Source of the DNA: Balaenoptera acutorostrata
Taxonomy: Eukaryota; Chordata; Mammalia; Artiodactyla; Balaenopteridae
Length of the DNA: 64,000 nt
Direction: 5' to 3'
NCBI RefSeq assembly: GCF_949987535.1
Contig: NC_080064.1
Location: forward strand, 131,344,708 to 131,408,707
Part shown: piece by piece, positions 53,341 to 64,000 of the stretch
Layout of the letters: each line of letters begins with the position of its first letter
Position numbering within the stretch: position 1 is the first letter of the stretch
Program-made: the position numbers and the translations under genes
Notes under the pieces: model-generated
What the model was told of the DNA's origin: nothing
What the model saw: only the letters and a program-made list of their open reading frames with translations
Databases searched by the model: none

Positions 53341-53674
53341 TAAGGATCCTGGGGCTTCCCTGGTGGCACAGTGGTTGAGAATCTGCCTGCCAATGCAGGG
53401 GACACGGGTTCGAGCCCTGGTCTGGGAAGATCCCACATGCCGCAGAGCAGCTGGGTCCGTGAGTCACAGCTACTGAGCCTGCGTGTCTGGAGCCTGTGCT
53501 CCGCAACAAGACAGGCCGCGATAGTGAGAGACCCGCGCACCACGATGAGGAGTGGCCCCGCTTGCCGCAACTAAAGAAAGCCCTCGCACAGAAACAAAGA
53601 CCCAACACAGCCATAAATAAATAAATAAATAAATAAATGAATAAATAAGTAAATAAATAAAAATTAAGGATCCT
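53341..53674 (+). mobile_element. CHR-type SINE with target-site duplication
   Basis: The body (53351-53664) starts GGGGCTTCCCTGGTGGCACA, carries B-box GGTTCGAGCCC and ends in (AAAT)n. TAAGGATCCT flanks it at 53341-53350 and 53665-53674. Same family as 16295-16603. Confidence 0.94.
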
Positions 53675-56600
53675 TTCGGTGGCAGAAACTTATCGCACTA
53701 GTTCAAATTACAAAGAGCTTTACTTAAAGGACACTAGGGTTGCCCACTGAACCCAGAGAAATACTGCTGGAGCCAGAGTAGCCCTTGGGATCCCAGACAC
53801 TGGAATGAGGCCCATACCCTTAGACCTGGCAAAGTCCACACACCCTGCTTTGGGTCTCATTAGCAGTCCTCTGACTGTGCAAATAGTCTATGGGGCCAGA
53901 TGGATGTGCCCACCTGGAATCTGCACCACTCATTGTAGACCATCCTTCAGGCACTTGGGATTTGGAATTTCCTGTCAGAATGATCTGGAACCTGCTTTCA
54001 GGGTTTCCATAGGCCTCTTTTCCTGGGACCACTGTTTTTGGGGGATGGGGTATGTAGATTGTCCTAGGATATGTGTGCTGCAGTTGCCACCTGTGTGCGC
54101 ATGTCTACTTTTGATGTGGGATGGGACTGAGGTGAGAAGGGAAGTGGGTAGGCCACAGGCTGGGGGCTAGGTCCTGGCCCTTCCCTACACTGCCATGTTG
54201 TGAAAGAAATTACAAAGCAAACAGTCTGAGAATTCTGGATGTGAACCTGGTTTTTCTGGTCATTATGGAGGGATTCATTAATGGAGGAGAGTGGAACATA
54301 ATTGTTTAGCGGTTTGTTACCCTGATTTATAATATAAGTGTGTGGATGTAAATATGCTGACCTTCATTTGTACTCTTGCCTGGGTATGGCTCTAGCATCC
54401 CCATGGATGAGAGACCTGGCTTGGCTGCCTTTTGATTTAATTTCTGGAGACTCCATTAACTAGAAATCAGTGCCAGAAAGCTTTTTGAGTCATAAATTTT
54501 GAATCTGAACCCATCCTGACCCCACTTTTTTTTTTTCTCTTAGAAATAGGACTCAGAATTCTGTGCATCTGTAGGACTTCAACTTGAAGGCTTCTTTCAA
54601 ATCTTCCTTGGGACAGGGTGACAGGAGAGTTTTGAACAGAGCTAATCTGCCCCCTATCAACCAACATCCCAATTTATTGTGATTTACATGGGTTGGGGTT
54701 TGATACCTTACATCAGGTCTATGGGGAGAGAGAACAGCAGAGAGCTTTGAGAAGGGGCTGAGAAGGGAGATTTCAGTTATTGCTTTAGCTCCTCTTAAGC
54801 CCATGTACTTTCCACTGTGTTTCAAACTTTCTGACTTTGCTTAAAAAGGGGAAATTTCTGTTACAGTTCACAGAGTTTGCTATGGTCTGACCCTCGGGAG
54901 TCTTGGAGATCTGGCAATGGGTTGAGATCCTCCTGGTTGCACAGAATACCTCAGGTCATGGAGTTCTAGATGTGAGGGCCTATAATAAATGACACTCCTC
55001 TTTTACTTACCCATTTCTATATTGTTAGGTACATTTCTGTTGCAAGTGGCAGAAACCCAACCGAAATTAGGTTGAGGCAGTATAATTAGGGTGTTTATTA
55101 GATGGATGGGAGGTTGGCCAGAGGAAGAAAAGAGGAGCCATGGGAATCAGGGTAGCTCTGAGAAGCTCAGCTACCGGAAGAGGCCTGACATCACCAGAAC
55201 CCTCTGTCTCTCATCTCTGCAGGCAAATTTTCTCCATGGAGTAAGGAAAGTGGCTGCTGGCAGAGGCAGACTTACATCCCTTCAGCTTTAGCAGAAAGAT
55301 CTGAGAAACCAGCTCTTGTTATAAATATCCTGGGAGAGGACTTTAATGTCCTGGCTTGGTTTATGCACACTCATGACCCAATCATTGTGCCCTGGGGGTG
55401 GAGGTGTACTGAGCCTCCAGACCAGGGGTGTCTGCCTTTTTCAGGCACCACCTGAGCACCAGTGAACTCCTCTTGTCCTCACTTCTACCTCTAGTCATTA
55501 CTGAAACACTCAGTCCCCAGCATATTTCCAAAGTCTTGTAGACAGAACATCAACTAAACCAATGTATAAATGCTCCCCACTTTCATTTTCAGGCATACAA
55601 TTACTGGACATCAGTCCCCATAGCAGTGGTGGCCACCTTGATAATGGATCCTTGTGTTGGTTTCCCTTTTTTCCTTTTTATTCCTTAAGCCCCTCAATCC
55701 TGCTCCCTGGATCATTCTCCAAATAAACTACCTGCATGTCAGCCATTACCTCCATCTGTGCTTTTTTTTGAGGGGGGGTGGGGCTCTGACTAATACGAAG
55801 CTCTAGTCTCTTTTCCTAGGGGCATCCTTGCCAAAACTATGTGGATTGAGTATTGGGGACCTGTTGTTACCAGATGAAAGAGAAGGAAATGAAATGTAGG
55901 CAGATAAAAATAACACAAGCAGGTTGTCCCGAGCAAGGAAAGAGAGAGAAACATTTTTGACTATAAATTGCTTTCCATCTCAATTGGTATTAACTCTTTC
56001 TTCTCACTAATGTTGGCAAATGTTTGCTGCAAATACTTCAGTTAAAATCATACCAATTCCTTTCCTCATTCTTGTAGCAGAGACAGCTAGCATTTCAACA
56101 AAGTCCATTTACTCTTCTTTCTGTGCACATGGGTAAGTCTCATTCCCCAGCATCCCTTGCAGTAAGGTGTGGTCTTGTGACTAATTTTCAGACAATGGAA
56201 TGAGAGAAGCGGTATTTGACAACTTCAGTCCTGGCTCATAGCTCCCATCTATGCTTTCCCTTGCTCTTCTTCCCTCTGGCTGCCTGATATGACAGCCTCT
56301 GATCAACATTGGGAACCACATTTTAAGGATGGTAAAGCAACAGTCAACCTGGGACTTGGAAAAGTGACTTCAGGGAGCAACGTTGCAACTCTCGCTGAAC
56401 TGGAAACATTCTGGAGTGTTATATGGTGGGGAAATAAAGTTTTATTCTGTCAGTCCATTACATGACAAGGTCTATTTGTTAACTGCAACTCAGCCCAACC
56501 TAATACCTCCTCCCCCTTTCTCCTCCCTTTCCATTCTTCCTTCCTTCAATATCACATGCATTTCAAGATCCTTGCAACTCATTGACTTACTGTTTTCCAT

Positions 56601-56934
56601 GAGCATACATTCTTATTCTCCCATACTGGACATTTGAATATTATAATATATAGTTTTATAGCATCTTGTGCCCTTTGGATAATACCTAATTAATTGAATA
56701 TTGTAGTAAATGAGTACACTAAATATCACTTTCAATAAATTAGTTCCGGACACTCTGGAGTTCCTGGAAAATATCTCAAAATGTTATTCTAGTTATAAAA
56801 AGGCAGCATTCCTGAAAGTAAGATAGCCAGGTCATCTACAAATTGAAGACATCTGAAAACTATTTCTTAGAGCCACATATTTATTTGCTTAGTGTCACTC
56901 AGTTACTCAGAGGTAAAATAAGGCTAGCAATCCT
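53675..56934 (+). other. Intergenic sequence with possible old LTR-like remnants
   Basis: No gene is recognised. About 55760-55800 (GGGCTCTGACTAATACG) and 56125-56480 (CATTCCCCAGCATCCCTTGC... GGAAATAAAGTTTTATTC) resemble ancient mammalian LTR-type repeats with an internal AATAAA, but I cannot name the family. The 121-codon ORF at 53805-54170 has no recognisable domain. Confidence 0.4.
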
Positions 56935-57245
56935 GGACAGCTAGAGAAACTCACACATGTGCACAGAAAGATGTGAACAGAAATGTTCATTATAGCATGG
57001 TTTGCAATAATAAAATATTGGAAACAAATAAAATGTCCATCGAAGAGAGAATAAACAAACTGTGATATATTCATACAATGGAATATTATTCAGAAATAAA
57101 AAATGAATAAATGAGAAATGGCTACACATATCTACTTGGGGACCTCTCAGAAACATAACTTTGAGAAGAAAAACTAAAAGTTGCAGAAGGATATATGACA
57201 CTATTTATATAAAGTTTAAAAATGCACACTAAAATCACATATTGT
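56935..57245 (+). mobile_element. Old L1 3' end, sense
   Basis: ATAATAAAATATTGGAAACAA, ATGTCCATCGAAGAGAG and TACAATGGAATATTATTCAG are the degraded end of L1 ORF2; the following bases (GTTGCAGAAGGATATATGAC) are an L1M-type 3' UTR. Confidence 0.75.
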
Positions 57246-57309
57246 TTATAAACACAGATGCATGTGGTAAAAATACACATACATATAAATAAATAAAAAG
57301 ATGAAATGA

Positions 57310-57935
57310 AAAAGAATTTCAGAATACTATTTCAGAAAAGGCAATTTCTGAGTAAGGAGGTAAGGCATAGGATTGGAAGGGGCACACTGGGTGCTTCAGG
57401 TAAATCAGAACTACTTGATTTCTTAAAAAATATGAAGGTGCCCGCTCTTCTGGTGAGATGGGGCTGGGAGACGCTCTCCTCACCTCCTTGCCTGGGTGGG
57501 CATTCAGGCTCTAGGGCCGACAGAAAATCTTGTTTGAGGGTCCCACTGTGTTCCCCGGTCAGAGTGCTGCAGCTGAGGAGAGCGGCTGCTTGGGAATACT
57601 GCTCAGGCACTGCAGAAAGCCTTCTTGGAATCTGACATGTTATCACTTTGGGACCGTTGGCCTGCTGTTCCTGACTTGGCCACATGAAGGCTCAGACTGT
57701 CCCAGTCTCTGAACTGAAGAGAACCAACACTATTAGCATATCTCTCACCACCATGAATGCAAGGTATTTCAATGAAGAGTATCAGGAGGACATCTACAAA
57801 TCCTAGACTGGCATGTACAAGTTCTGAGGAATGGTAGAATAACCCAACGTATCTGGGTGACATTTGGAGACAGCTGGGACAGAGCTACAACAGGGCAATG
57901 GCTGACACCCAACTCATAGCCCACCTTCTCCAGCC
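57310..57935 (+). other. Unassigned GC-richer segment before the L1 pair
   Basis: Differs in composition from its AT-rich surroundings (57440-57700 is GC-rich). Frames of 109-117 codons exist on both strands without a recognisable domain. It may be an older L1 5' UTR or a decayed processed sequence; I cannot decide. Confidence 0.3.
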
Positions 57936-59168
57936 ATGTGGCTGACAGGGTCTTGGTGCTCTGGCCGGCTGTCAGGCCTGAGCCTCTGAGGTGGGAGAGC
58001 TGAATTCAGGACATTATCCACCAGAGACCTCCCAGCCCCACATAATATCAATGGGCGAGAGCTCTCCCAGAGATCTCTGTCTCAATGCTAAGACCCAGCT
58101 CCACTCAATGACCAGCAAGCTCCAGGGCTGGACACCTCATGCCAAACAACTAGCAAGACAGGAACACAAACCCACCCATTAGCAGAGAGGCTGCCTAAAA
58201 TCATACTAAGTTCACAGACACCCCAAAACACACCACCAGAAGTGGACCTGCCCACCAGAAAGACAAGATCCAGCCTCATCCACCAGAACACAGGCACCAG
58301 TACCCTCGACCAGGAAGCCTACAAAACCCACTGAACAAAACTTACCCACTGGGGGCAAACACCAAAAACAACAGGAACTACAAACCAGCAGCCTGCGAAA
58401 AGGAGACCCCAAACACAGTAAGTTAAGCAAAATGAGAAGACAGAGAAATACACAGCAGATGAAGGAACAAGGAAAAACCCACCAGACCAAACAAATGAAG
58501 AGGAAATAGGTAGTCTACCTGAAAAAGAATTCAGAGTAATCACAGCAAAGATAATCCCAAATCTTGGAAATAGAATGGAGAAAATACAAGAAACGTTTAA
58601 CAAGGACCTAGAAGAACTAAAGTGCAAACAAACAATGATGAATAACACAATAAACTAAATTAAAAATTCTCTAGAAGGAATCAATAGCAGAATAACTGAC
58701 ACAGAAAAAGGGATAAGAGACCTAGAAGACAAAATAGTGGAAATAACTACCACAGAGGAAAATAAACAATAAAGAATGAAAAGAATTGAGGACAGTCTCA
58801 GAGACCTCTGGGACAACATAAAATGCACCAACATTCAAATTATAGGGGTCCCAGTAGAAGAAGAGAAAAAGAAAGGGACTGAGAAAATATTTGAAGAGAT
58901 TATAGTTGAAAACTTCCCTAATATGGGAAAGGAAATAGTCAACCAAGTCCAAGAAGCACAGAGAGTCCCATACAGGATACATCCGAGGAGAAACACACCA
59001 AGACACATATTAATCAAACTATCAAAAATTAAGTAAAAAGAAAAAACATTAAAAGCAGCAAGGGAAAAACAACAAATAACATACAAGGGAATCCCCATAA
59101 GGTTAACAACTGATCTTTCAGCAGAAACTCTGCAAGCCAGAAGGGAGTGGTAGGACATATTTAAAGTG
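57936..59168 (+). pseudogene. Broken L1 copy: end of 5' UTR and defective ORF1
   Basis: It aligns by eye with 60739-61966 of the next L1 from the distal 5' UTR into ORF1. The ORF1 start is ATG at 58432, but a 1-bp loss near 58460 puts the frame into TAG. Further stops follow in the original frame region (AATAAACTAA near 58650, CAATAAAG near 58770, TAA at 59034-59036). Over 58791-58865 only three bases differ from the later L1. The copy stops within ORF1 at the point where the second L1 begins. Confidence 0.85.
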
Positions 59169-59171
59169 ATG

Positions 59172-61232
59172 GAGGTCTGGGCAAGATGGCAGAAGAGTAA
59201 GACGTGGAGATCACCTTCCTTCCCACAGATACATTAGAAATACATCTACACGTGGAACTGCTCCTACAGAACACCCACTGAATGCTGGCAGAAGACGTCA
59301 GACCTCCCAAAAGGCAAGAAAATCCCCATGTACTTGGGTATGGCAAAAGAAAAAAGAAATGACAGAGACAAAAGAATAGGGATGGGACCTGCACCAGTGG
59401 GAGGGAGCTGTGAAGGAGGAAAGGTTTCCACACACTAGGAAGCCCCTTCGTGGGCAGAGACTGCGGGTGGCAGAGGGGGGAAGCTTCGGAGCCACGGAGG
59501 AGAGTGCAGCCACAGGGGTGCGGAGGGCAAAGCGGAGAGACTCCCGCATGGAGGATCGGTGCCGAGTAGCACTCACCAGCCCGAGAGGCTTGTCTGCTCA
59601 TCCGCCGGGGCAGGCGGGGCTGGGAGCCGAGGCTCGGGCTTTGGTGCTAGCCGGGAGGGAGTCTGGGAAAAAGTCTGCAGCTGCCAAAGAGGCAAGAGAC
59701 TTTTTCTTCCCTCTTTGTTTCGCGGCGCGCAAGGAGAGGGGATTCAGAGCGCCGCCTAAACGAACTCCAGAGGCGGGCATGAGCCGCGGTGATCAGTGCA
59801 GACCCCAGAGGTGGGCAGGAGACACTAAGGCTGCTGCTGCCACCACCAAGAAGCCTGTGTGCGAGCACAGGTCACTCTCCACACCGCCCCTCCCGGGAGC
59901 CGGTTCAGCTCACCACTGCCAGGCTCCCGTGACCCAGGACAACTTCCCCGGGAGAACGCACGGCACGCCTCAGGTGGGTGCAACATCACGCTGGCCTCTG
60001 CCGCCGCAGGCTCGCCCCGCATCCATACCCCTCCCTCCCCGCCTGAGTGAGCCAGAGCCCCCGAAGCAGCTGCTCCTTTAACCCCATCCTGTCTGGGCGG
60101 GGAACAGACGCCCTCAGGCGACCTACATGCAGAGGCGGGTCCAAATCCAAAGCTGAACCCCGGGAGCTGTGCGAACAGGGAAGAGAAAGGGAAATCTCTC
60201 CCAGCAGCCTCAGCAGCAGCGGATTAAAGCTCCACAAACAACTTGATGTGCCTGCATCTGTTGAATACCTGAATAGACAACGATTCATCCCAACTTCAGG
60301 GGGTGGACTTTGGGAGCAGGATATATTAATTTTTCCCCTTTTCCTTTTTTTGTGAGTGTATATGTGTATGCTTCTGGGTGAGAGTTTGTCTGTATAGCTT
60401 TGCATTCACCATTAGTCCTAGGGTTAGGTCTGTCCGTTTTTGTTTTTTTTTTTTTTTTTTTTACTTTTACTTAAAAAAATTTTTTTCCTAATAAATGTTT
60501 TCTTAATAATTTTTCCTTATTTTCTATTTTTAGAAATTAAAAAAATTTTTAATAAGTTTTTTCATATTTTTTATTTAAAAAATTAATAAATCTATTTTTA
60601 AAAATTAAAAAAAATTTTTTCTTAATAAATTTATTCTTAGTAATTTTTTTCTTATTTTTTATTATAATAGCTTTATTTTATTTAATTTTATCCTCTTTCT
60701 TTCTTTCTATTTTTTTTCTCCCTTTTATTCTGAGCCGTGTGGATGAAAGGCTCTTGGTGCTGCAGCCAGGCATCCGGGCTGTGCCTCTGAGGTGGGAGAG
60801 CCAACTTCAGGACACTGGTCCACAAGAGACCTCCCAGCTCCACGTAATAACAATTGGTGAAAATCTCTCAGAGATCTCCATCTCAACATCAAGACCCAGC
60901 TTCATTCAACAACCAGCAAGCTACAGTGCTGGACATCCTATGTCAAACAACTAGCAAGACAGGAACACAGCCCGATCCATTAGCAGAGAGGCTGCCTAAA
61001 ATCATAATAAGGCCACAAACACCCCCAAACACACCACCAGATGTGGACGTGCCCACCAGAAAGACAAGATCCAGCCTCATCCACCAGAACACAGGCACTA
61101 GGCCCCTCCACCAGAAAGCCTACACAACCCACTGAACCAACCTTAGCCACTAGGGACAGACACCGAAAACAACGGGAACTATGAACCTGCAGCCTGTGAA
61201 AAGGAGACCCCAAACACAGTAAGATAAGCAAA
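59172..61232 (+). promoter_or_regulatory. L1 5' UTR / internal promoter
   Basis: CpG-rich from about 59440 to 60180, followed by an AT-rich tract (60429-60720) and the distal 5' UTR. A YY1-type site CAAGATGGC lies at 59182-59190, bases 11-19 of the element, as in human L1 where YY1 positions transcription start. The family's internal polymerase II promoter is expected here; whether this copy is active is unknown. Confidence 0.8.
60429..60720 (+). repeat. A/T-only-like low-complexity tract in the L1 5' UTR
   Basis: Long T and A runs with hardly any G or C between the CpG-rich promoter and the distal 5' UTR; it includes a poly(T) run near 60443-60462 and many ATTTTT/AATAA units. Confidence 0.9.
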
Positions 61233-62126
61233 ATGAGAAGACAAAAAACCACACAGCAGGTGAAGGAGCAAGGTCAAAACACACCAGACCTAACAAATGA
61301 AGAGGAAATAGGCAGTCTACCTGAAAAAGAATTCAGAATAATGATAGTGAAGATGATCCAAAATCTTGGAAATAGAATAGACAAAATGCAAGAAACATTT
61401 AACAAGGATGTAGAAGAACTAAAGAGGAACCAAGCAACGATGAAAAACACAATAAATGAAATTAAAAATATTCTAGACGGGATCAATAGCAGAATAACTG
61501 AGGCAGAAGAATGGATAAGTGACCTGGAAGATAAAAGAGTGGAAATAACTACTGCAGAGAAGAAAAAAGAAAAAAGAATGAAAAGAACTGAGGACAGTCT
61601 CAGAGACCTCTGGGACAACATTAAATGCACCAACATTCGAATTATAGGGGTCCCAGAAGAAGAAGAGAAAAAGAAAGGGACTGAGAAAATATTTGAAGAG
61701 ATTATAGTTGAAAACTTCCCTAATATGGGAAAGGAAATAGTTAATCAAGTCCTGGAAGCACAGAGAGTCCCATACAGGATAAACCCAAGGAGAAACACGC
61801 CAAGACACATATTAATCACACTGTCAAAAATTAAATATAAAGAAAACATACTAAAAGCAGCAAGGGAAAAACAACAAATAACACACCAGGGAATCCCCAT
61901 AAGGTTAACATCTGATCTTTCAGCAGAAACTCTGCAAGCCAGAAGGGAGTGGCAGGATATACTTAAAGTGATGAAGGAGAAAAACCTACAACCAAGATTA
62001 CTCTACCCAGCAAGGATCTCATTCAGATGTGATGGAGAAATTAAAACCTTTACCGACAAGCAAAAGCTGAGAGAGTTCAGCACCACCAAACCAGCTTTAC
62101 AACAAATGCTAAAGGAACTTCTCTAG
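61233..62126 (+). CDS. L1 ORF1 protein, intact (297 aa)
   Basis: ORF1p is the L1 RNA-binding trimeric chaperone that coats L1 RNA in cytoplasmic particles. The frame is uninterrupted. Residues about 30-125 are a charged heptad-like coiled coil. Residues about 131-225 form the RRM region (IRIIGVPEEEEKKKGTEK, ENFPNMGKE). The C-terminal domain has RHILITLSKIKYKENIL, RLTSDLSAETLQARREW and YPARISF, close to human ORF1p in order and motif. It ends LKELL, slightly shorter than human ORF1p (338 aa), chiefly in the N-terminal region. The start ATG follows AGATAAGCAAA, equivalent to 58432 in the broken neighbour. It may still be translated if transcribed. Confidence 0.92.
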   Translation: MRRQKTTQQVKEQGQNTPDLTNEEEIGSLPEKEFRIMIVKMIQNLGNRIDKMQETFNKDVEELKRNQATMKNTINEIKNILDGINSRITEAEEWISDLEDKRVEITTAEKKKEKRMKRTEDSLRDLWDNIKCTNIRIIGVPEEEEKKKGTEKIFEEIIVENFPNMGKEIVNQVLEAQRVPYRINPRRNTPRHILITLSKIKYKENILKAAREKQQITHQGIPIRLTSDLSAETLQARREWQDILKVMKEKNLQPRLLYPARISFRCDGEIKTFTDKQKLREFSTTKPALQQMLKELL

Positions 62127-62184
62127 GCAAGAAACACAAGAGAAGGAAAACACCTACAATAACAAACACAAAATATTTAAGAAA

Positions 62185-64000
62185 ATGGGAATAGGAACAT
62201 ACATATCCATAATTACCTTAAATGTAAATGGATTAAATGCTCCCACCAAAAGACACAGACTGGCTGAATGGATATAAACAAGACCCATATATATGCTGTC
62301 TACAAGAGACCCACTTCAGACTTAGAGACACATACAGATTGAAAGTGAGGGGATGGAAAAAGATATTCCATGCAAATGGAAATCAAAAGAAAGCTGGAGT
62401 AGCAATTCTCATATCAGACAAAATAGACTTTAAAATAAAGCCTATTACAAGAGACAAAGAAGGACACTATATAATGATCAAGGGATCAATCCAAGAGGAA
62501 GGTATAACAATTGTAAATATTTATGCACCCAACATAGGAGCACCTCAATACATAAGGCAAATACTAACAGCCATAAAAGGGGAAATCGACAGTAACACAA
62601 TCATAGTAGGGGACTTTAACACCCCACTTTCACCAATGGACAGATCATCCAAAATGAAAATAAATAAGGAAACACAAGCTTTAAATGATACATTAAACAA
62701 GATGGACTTAATTGATAGTTATAGGACATTCCATCCAAAAACAACAGAATATACATTTTTCTCAAGTGCTCATGGAACATTCTCCAGGATAGATCATATC
62801 TTGGGTCACAAATCAAACCTTGGTAAATTTAAGAAAATTGAAATCGTATCAAGTATCTTTTCCAACAACAAAGCTATGAGACTAGATATCGATTACAGGA
62901 AAAGATCTGTAAAAAATACAAACACATGGAGGCTACACAATACACTAATTAATAACGAAGTGATCACTGAACAAATCAAAGGGGAAATCAAAAAATACCT
63001 AGAAACAAATGACAATGGAGACACGACGACCCAAAACCTATGGAATGCAGCAAAAGCAGTTCTAAGAGGGAAGTTAATAGCAATACAAGCCTACATCAAG
63101 AAACAGGAAACATCTCGAATAAACAACCTAAACTTGCACCTAAAGCAATTAGAGAAAGAAGAGCAAAAAAACCCCAAAGCTAGCAGAAGGAAAGAAATCA
63201 TAAAGATCAGCTCAGAAATAAATGAAAAAGAAATGAAGGAAACAATAGCAAAAATCAATGAAACTAAAAGCTGGTTCTTCGAGAAGATAAACAAAATTGA
63301 TAAACCATTAACCAGACTCATCAAGAGAAAAAGGGAGAAGACTCAAATCAATAGAATTAGAAATGAAAAAGGAGAAGTAATCACTGACACTGCAGAAATA
63401 CAACCGATCATGAGAGATTACTACAAGCAACTCTATGCCAATAAAATGGACAACCTGGAAGGAATGGACAGATTCTTAGAAATGCACAACCTACTGAGAC
63501 TGAACCAGGAGGAAATAGAAAATATGAACAGACCAATCACAAGCACTGAAATTGAAACTGTGATTAAAAATCTTCCAACAAACAAAAGTCCAGGACCAGA
63601 TGGCTTCACAGGCGAATTCTATCAAACATTTAAAGAAGAGCTAACACCTATCCTTCTCAAACTCCTCCAAAATATTGCAGAGGGAGGAACACTCCCCAAC
63701 TCATTCTACGAGGCCACCATCACCCTGATACCAAAACCAGACAAAGATGTCACAAAGAAAGAATACTACAGGCCAATATCACTGATGAACATAGATGCAA
63801 AAATCCTCAACAAAATACTAGCAGACAGAATCCAACAGCATATTAAAAGGATTATACACCATAATCAAGTGGGGTTTATTCCAGGAATGCAAGTATTCTT
63901 CAATATATGCAAATCAATCAACATGATATATCATATTAACAAACTGAAAGAGAAAAACCACATGATCATCTCAATAGATGCAGAGAAAGCTTTTGACAAA
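62185..64000 (+). pseudogene. L1 ORF2 (endonuclease-RT), frameshifted, 3' part outside
   Basis: ORF2p nicks DNA and copies L1 RNA by target-primed reverse transcription. ATG at 62185 gives 30 residues (with TLNVNGLN, the active-site Asn) and then TAA at 62275-62277. Relative to the family a 2-bp loss near 62274 shifts the frame. From 62282 the frame is open for 573 codons to the window end. It shows QETH (catalytic Glu), IYAPN, VGDFN (Asp/Asn) and RIDHIL. At 62864-62869, where the family has Ser-Asp-His, this copy reads Ser-Asn-Asn, so the catalytic Asp-His pair of the endonuclease is missing. The RT part begins with NKSPGPDGF, and the window ends in RT motif A ([10 protein letters not shown]). 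This copy should not be autonomously active. Confidence 0.9.

Larger units (their letters stand above)
59172..64000 (+). mobile_element. L1 retrotransposon with promoter-bearing 5' UTR, cut by the window end
   Basis: The element begins GAGGTCTGGGCAAGATGGCAG, the start of cetacean-type L1 5' UTRs. It continues through a 2.06-kb 5' UTR, an intact ORF1 (61233-62126), a 58-bp spacer and ORF2, which runs off the window in the reverse transcriptase region. It lies inside the older L1 at 57936-59168. The base run AAAGTGATG (59163-59171) is a candidate 5' target-site duplication; on the bottom strand the cut would be CTTT/AA, close to the L1 endonuclease consensus TTTT/AA. The 3' end and second duplication are beyond the window. 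Confidence 0.93.

Noticed and set aside
53805..54170. 121-codon sense frame downstream of PRRX1
   Set aside because: No domain, no supported promoter or splice site; the Cys/Trp-rich text reads as chance in a moderately GC-rich stretch.
56125..56480. Named endogenous retroviral LTR
   Set aside because: Some LTR-like phrases and an AATAAA are visible, but I could not assign a family or find paired LTRs or viral genes.
57306..57685. 109- and 117-codon frames on opposite strands as a processed pseudogene
   Set aside because: I could not match either to a known protein; kept only as an unexplained segment.
58776..59036. 86-codon frame as a small gene
   Set aside because: It is the RRM part of the broken L1 ORF1.
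61274..61808. Hydrophobic antisense frames of 111-120 codons
   Set aside because: Complement of the coding strand of L1 ORF1; Phe/Leu-rich text is an effect of A-rich codons on the other strand.

Overview
This is a mammalian nuclear window, almost certainly from a cetacean. Three tRNA-Glu-derived CHR-type SINE copies of about 310-350 bp and one short copy (2846-3195, 16295-16603, 52658-52781, 53351-53664), together with L1 5' and 3' ends of the whale/dolphin type, point to whales, dolphins or porpoises. No ruminant Bov-tA or BovB element was noticed. No bacterial, phage, CRISPR or operon feature is present.

The only protein-coding host gene is PRRX1 (paired related homeobox 1), on the + strand. 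The window opens inside its long first intron, so the promoter and first coding exon lie upstream. Exon 2 is at 33657-33832, exon 3 at 38261-38442, the alternative exon 4 at 42236-42307 (stop at 42288-42290), and the terminal exon starts at 48032 (stop at 48168-48170). A 3' UTR of about 3.2 kb ends near 51400 after a canonical AATAAA. Exons 2 and 3 encode the homeodomain, split between homeodomain residues 46 and 47. The terminal exon encodes the C-terminal OAR motif. Exon 4 replaces the OAR end with a 17-residue tail, giving the short isoform. All junctions are GT-AG and the phases match the known protein.

Intron 1 (1-33656) holds L1, MIR, L2 and SINE remnants, simple repeats and several repeat-free AT-rich stretches with clustered homeodomain/forkhead-type motifs, the best being 14736-15365 and 28080-28450. 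Introns 2-4 hold MIR, L2 and one MER5A-like remnant. The 3' UTR carries a perfect 44-bp inverted repeat without a spacer (49513-49556), two miR-124-type matches, a let-7-type match inside a MIR remnant, and a Pumilio-type element.

Downstream of PRRX1 (51400-64000) is intergenic: an old antisense L2 (about 51929-53240) split by a short SINE, a second SINE, then two nested sense L1s. A broken L1 (57936-59168) is interrupted by a promoter-bearing L1 (59172 to beyond the edge). The younger L1 has an intact ORF1, but its ORF2 has an early frameshift and has lost an expected endonuclease catalytic pair. I found no new gene system. The points most worth checking are the 3' UTR palindrome, the frame-preserving alternative exon, the candidate enhancers and the nested L1 pair.
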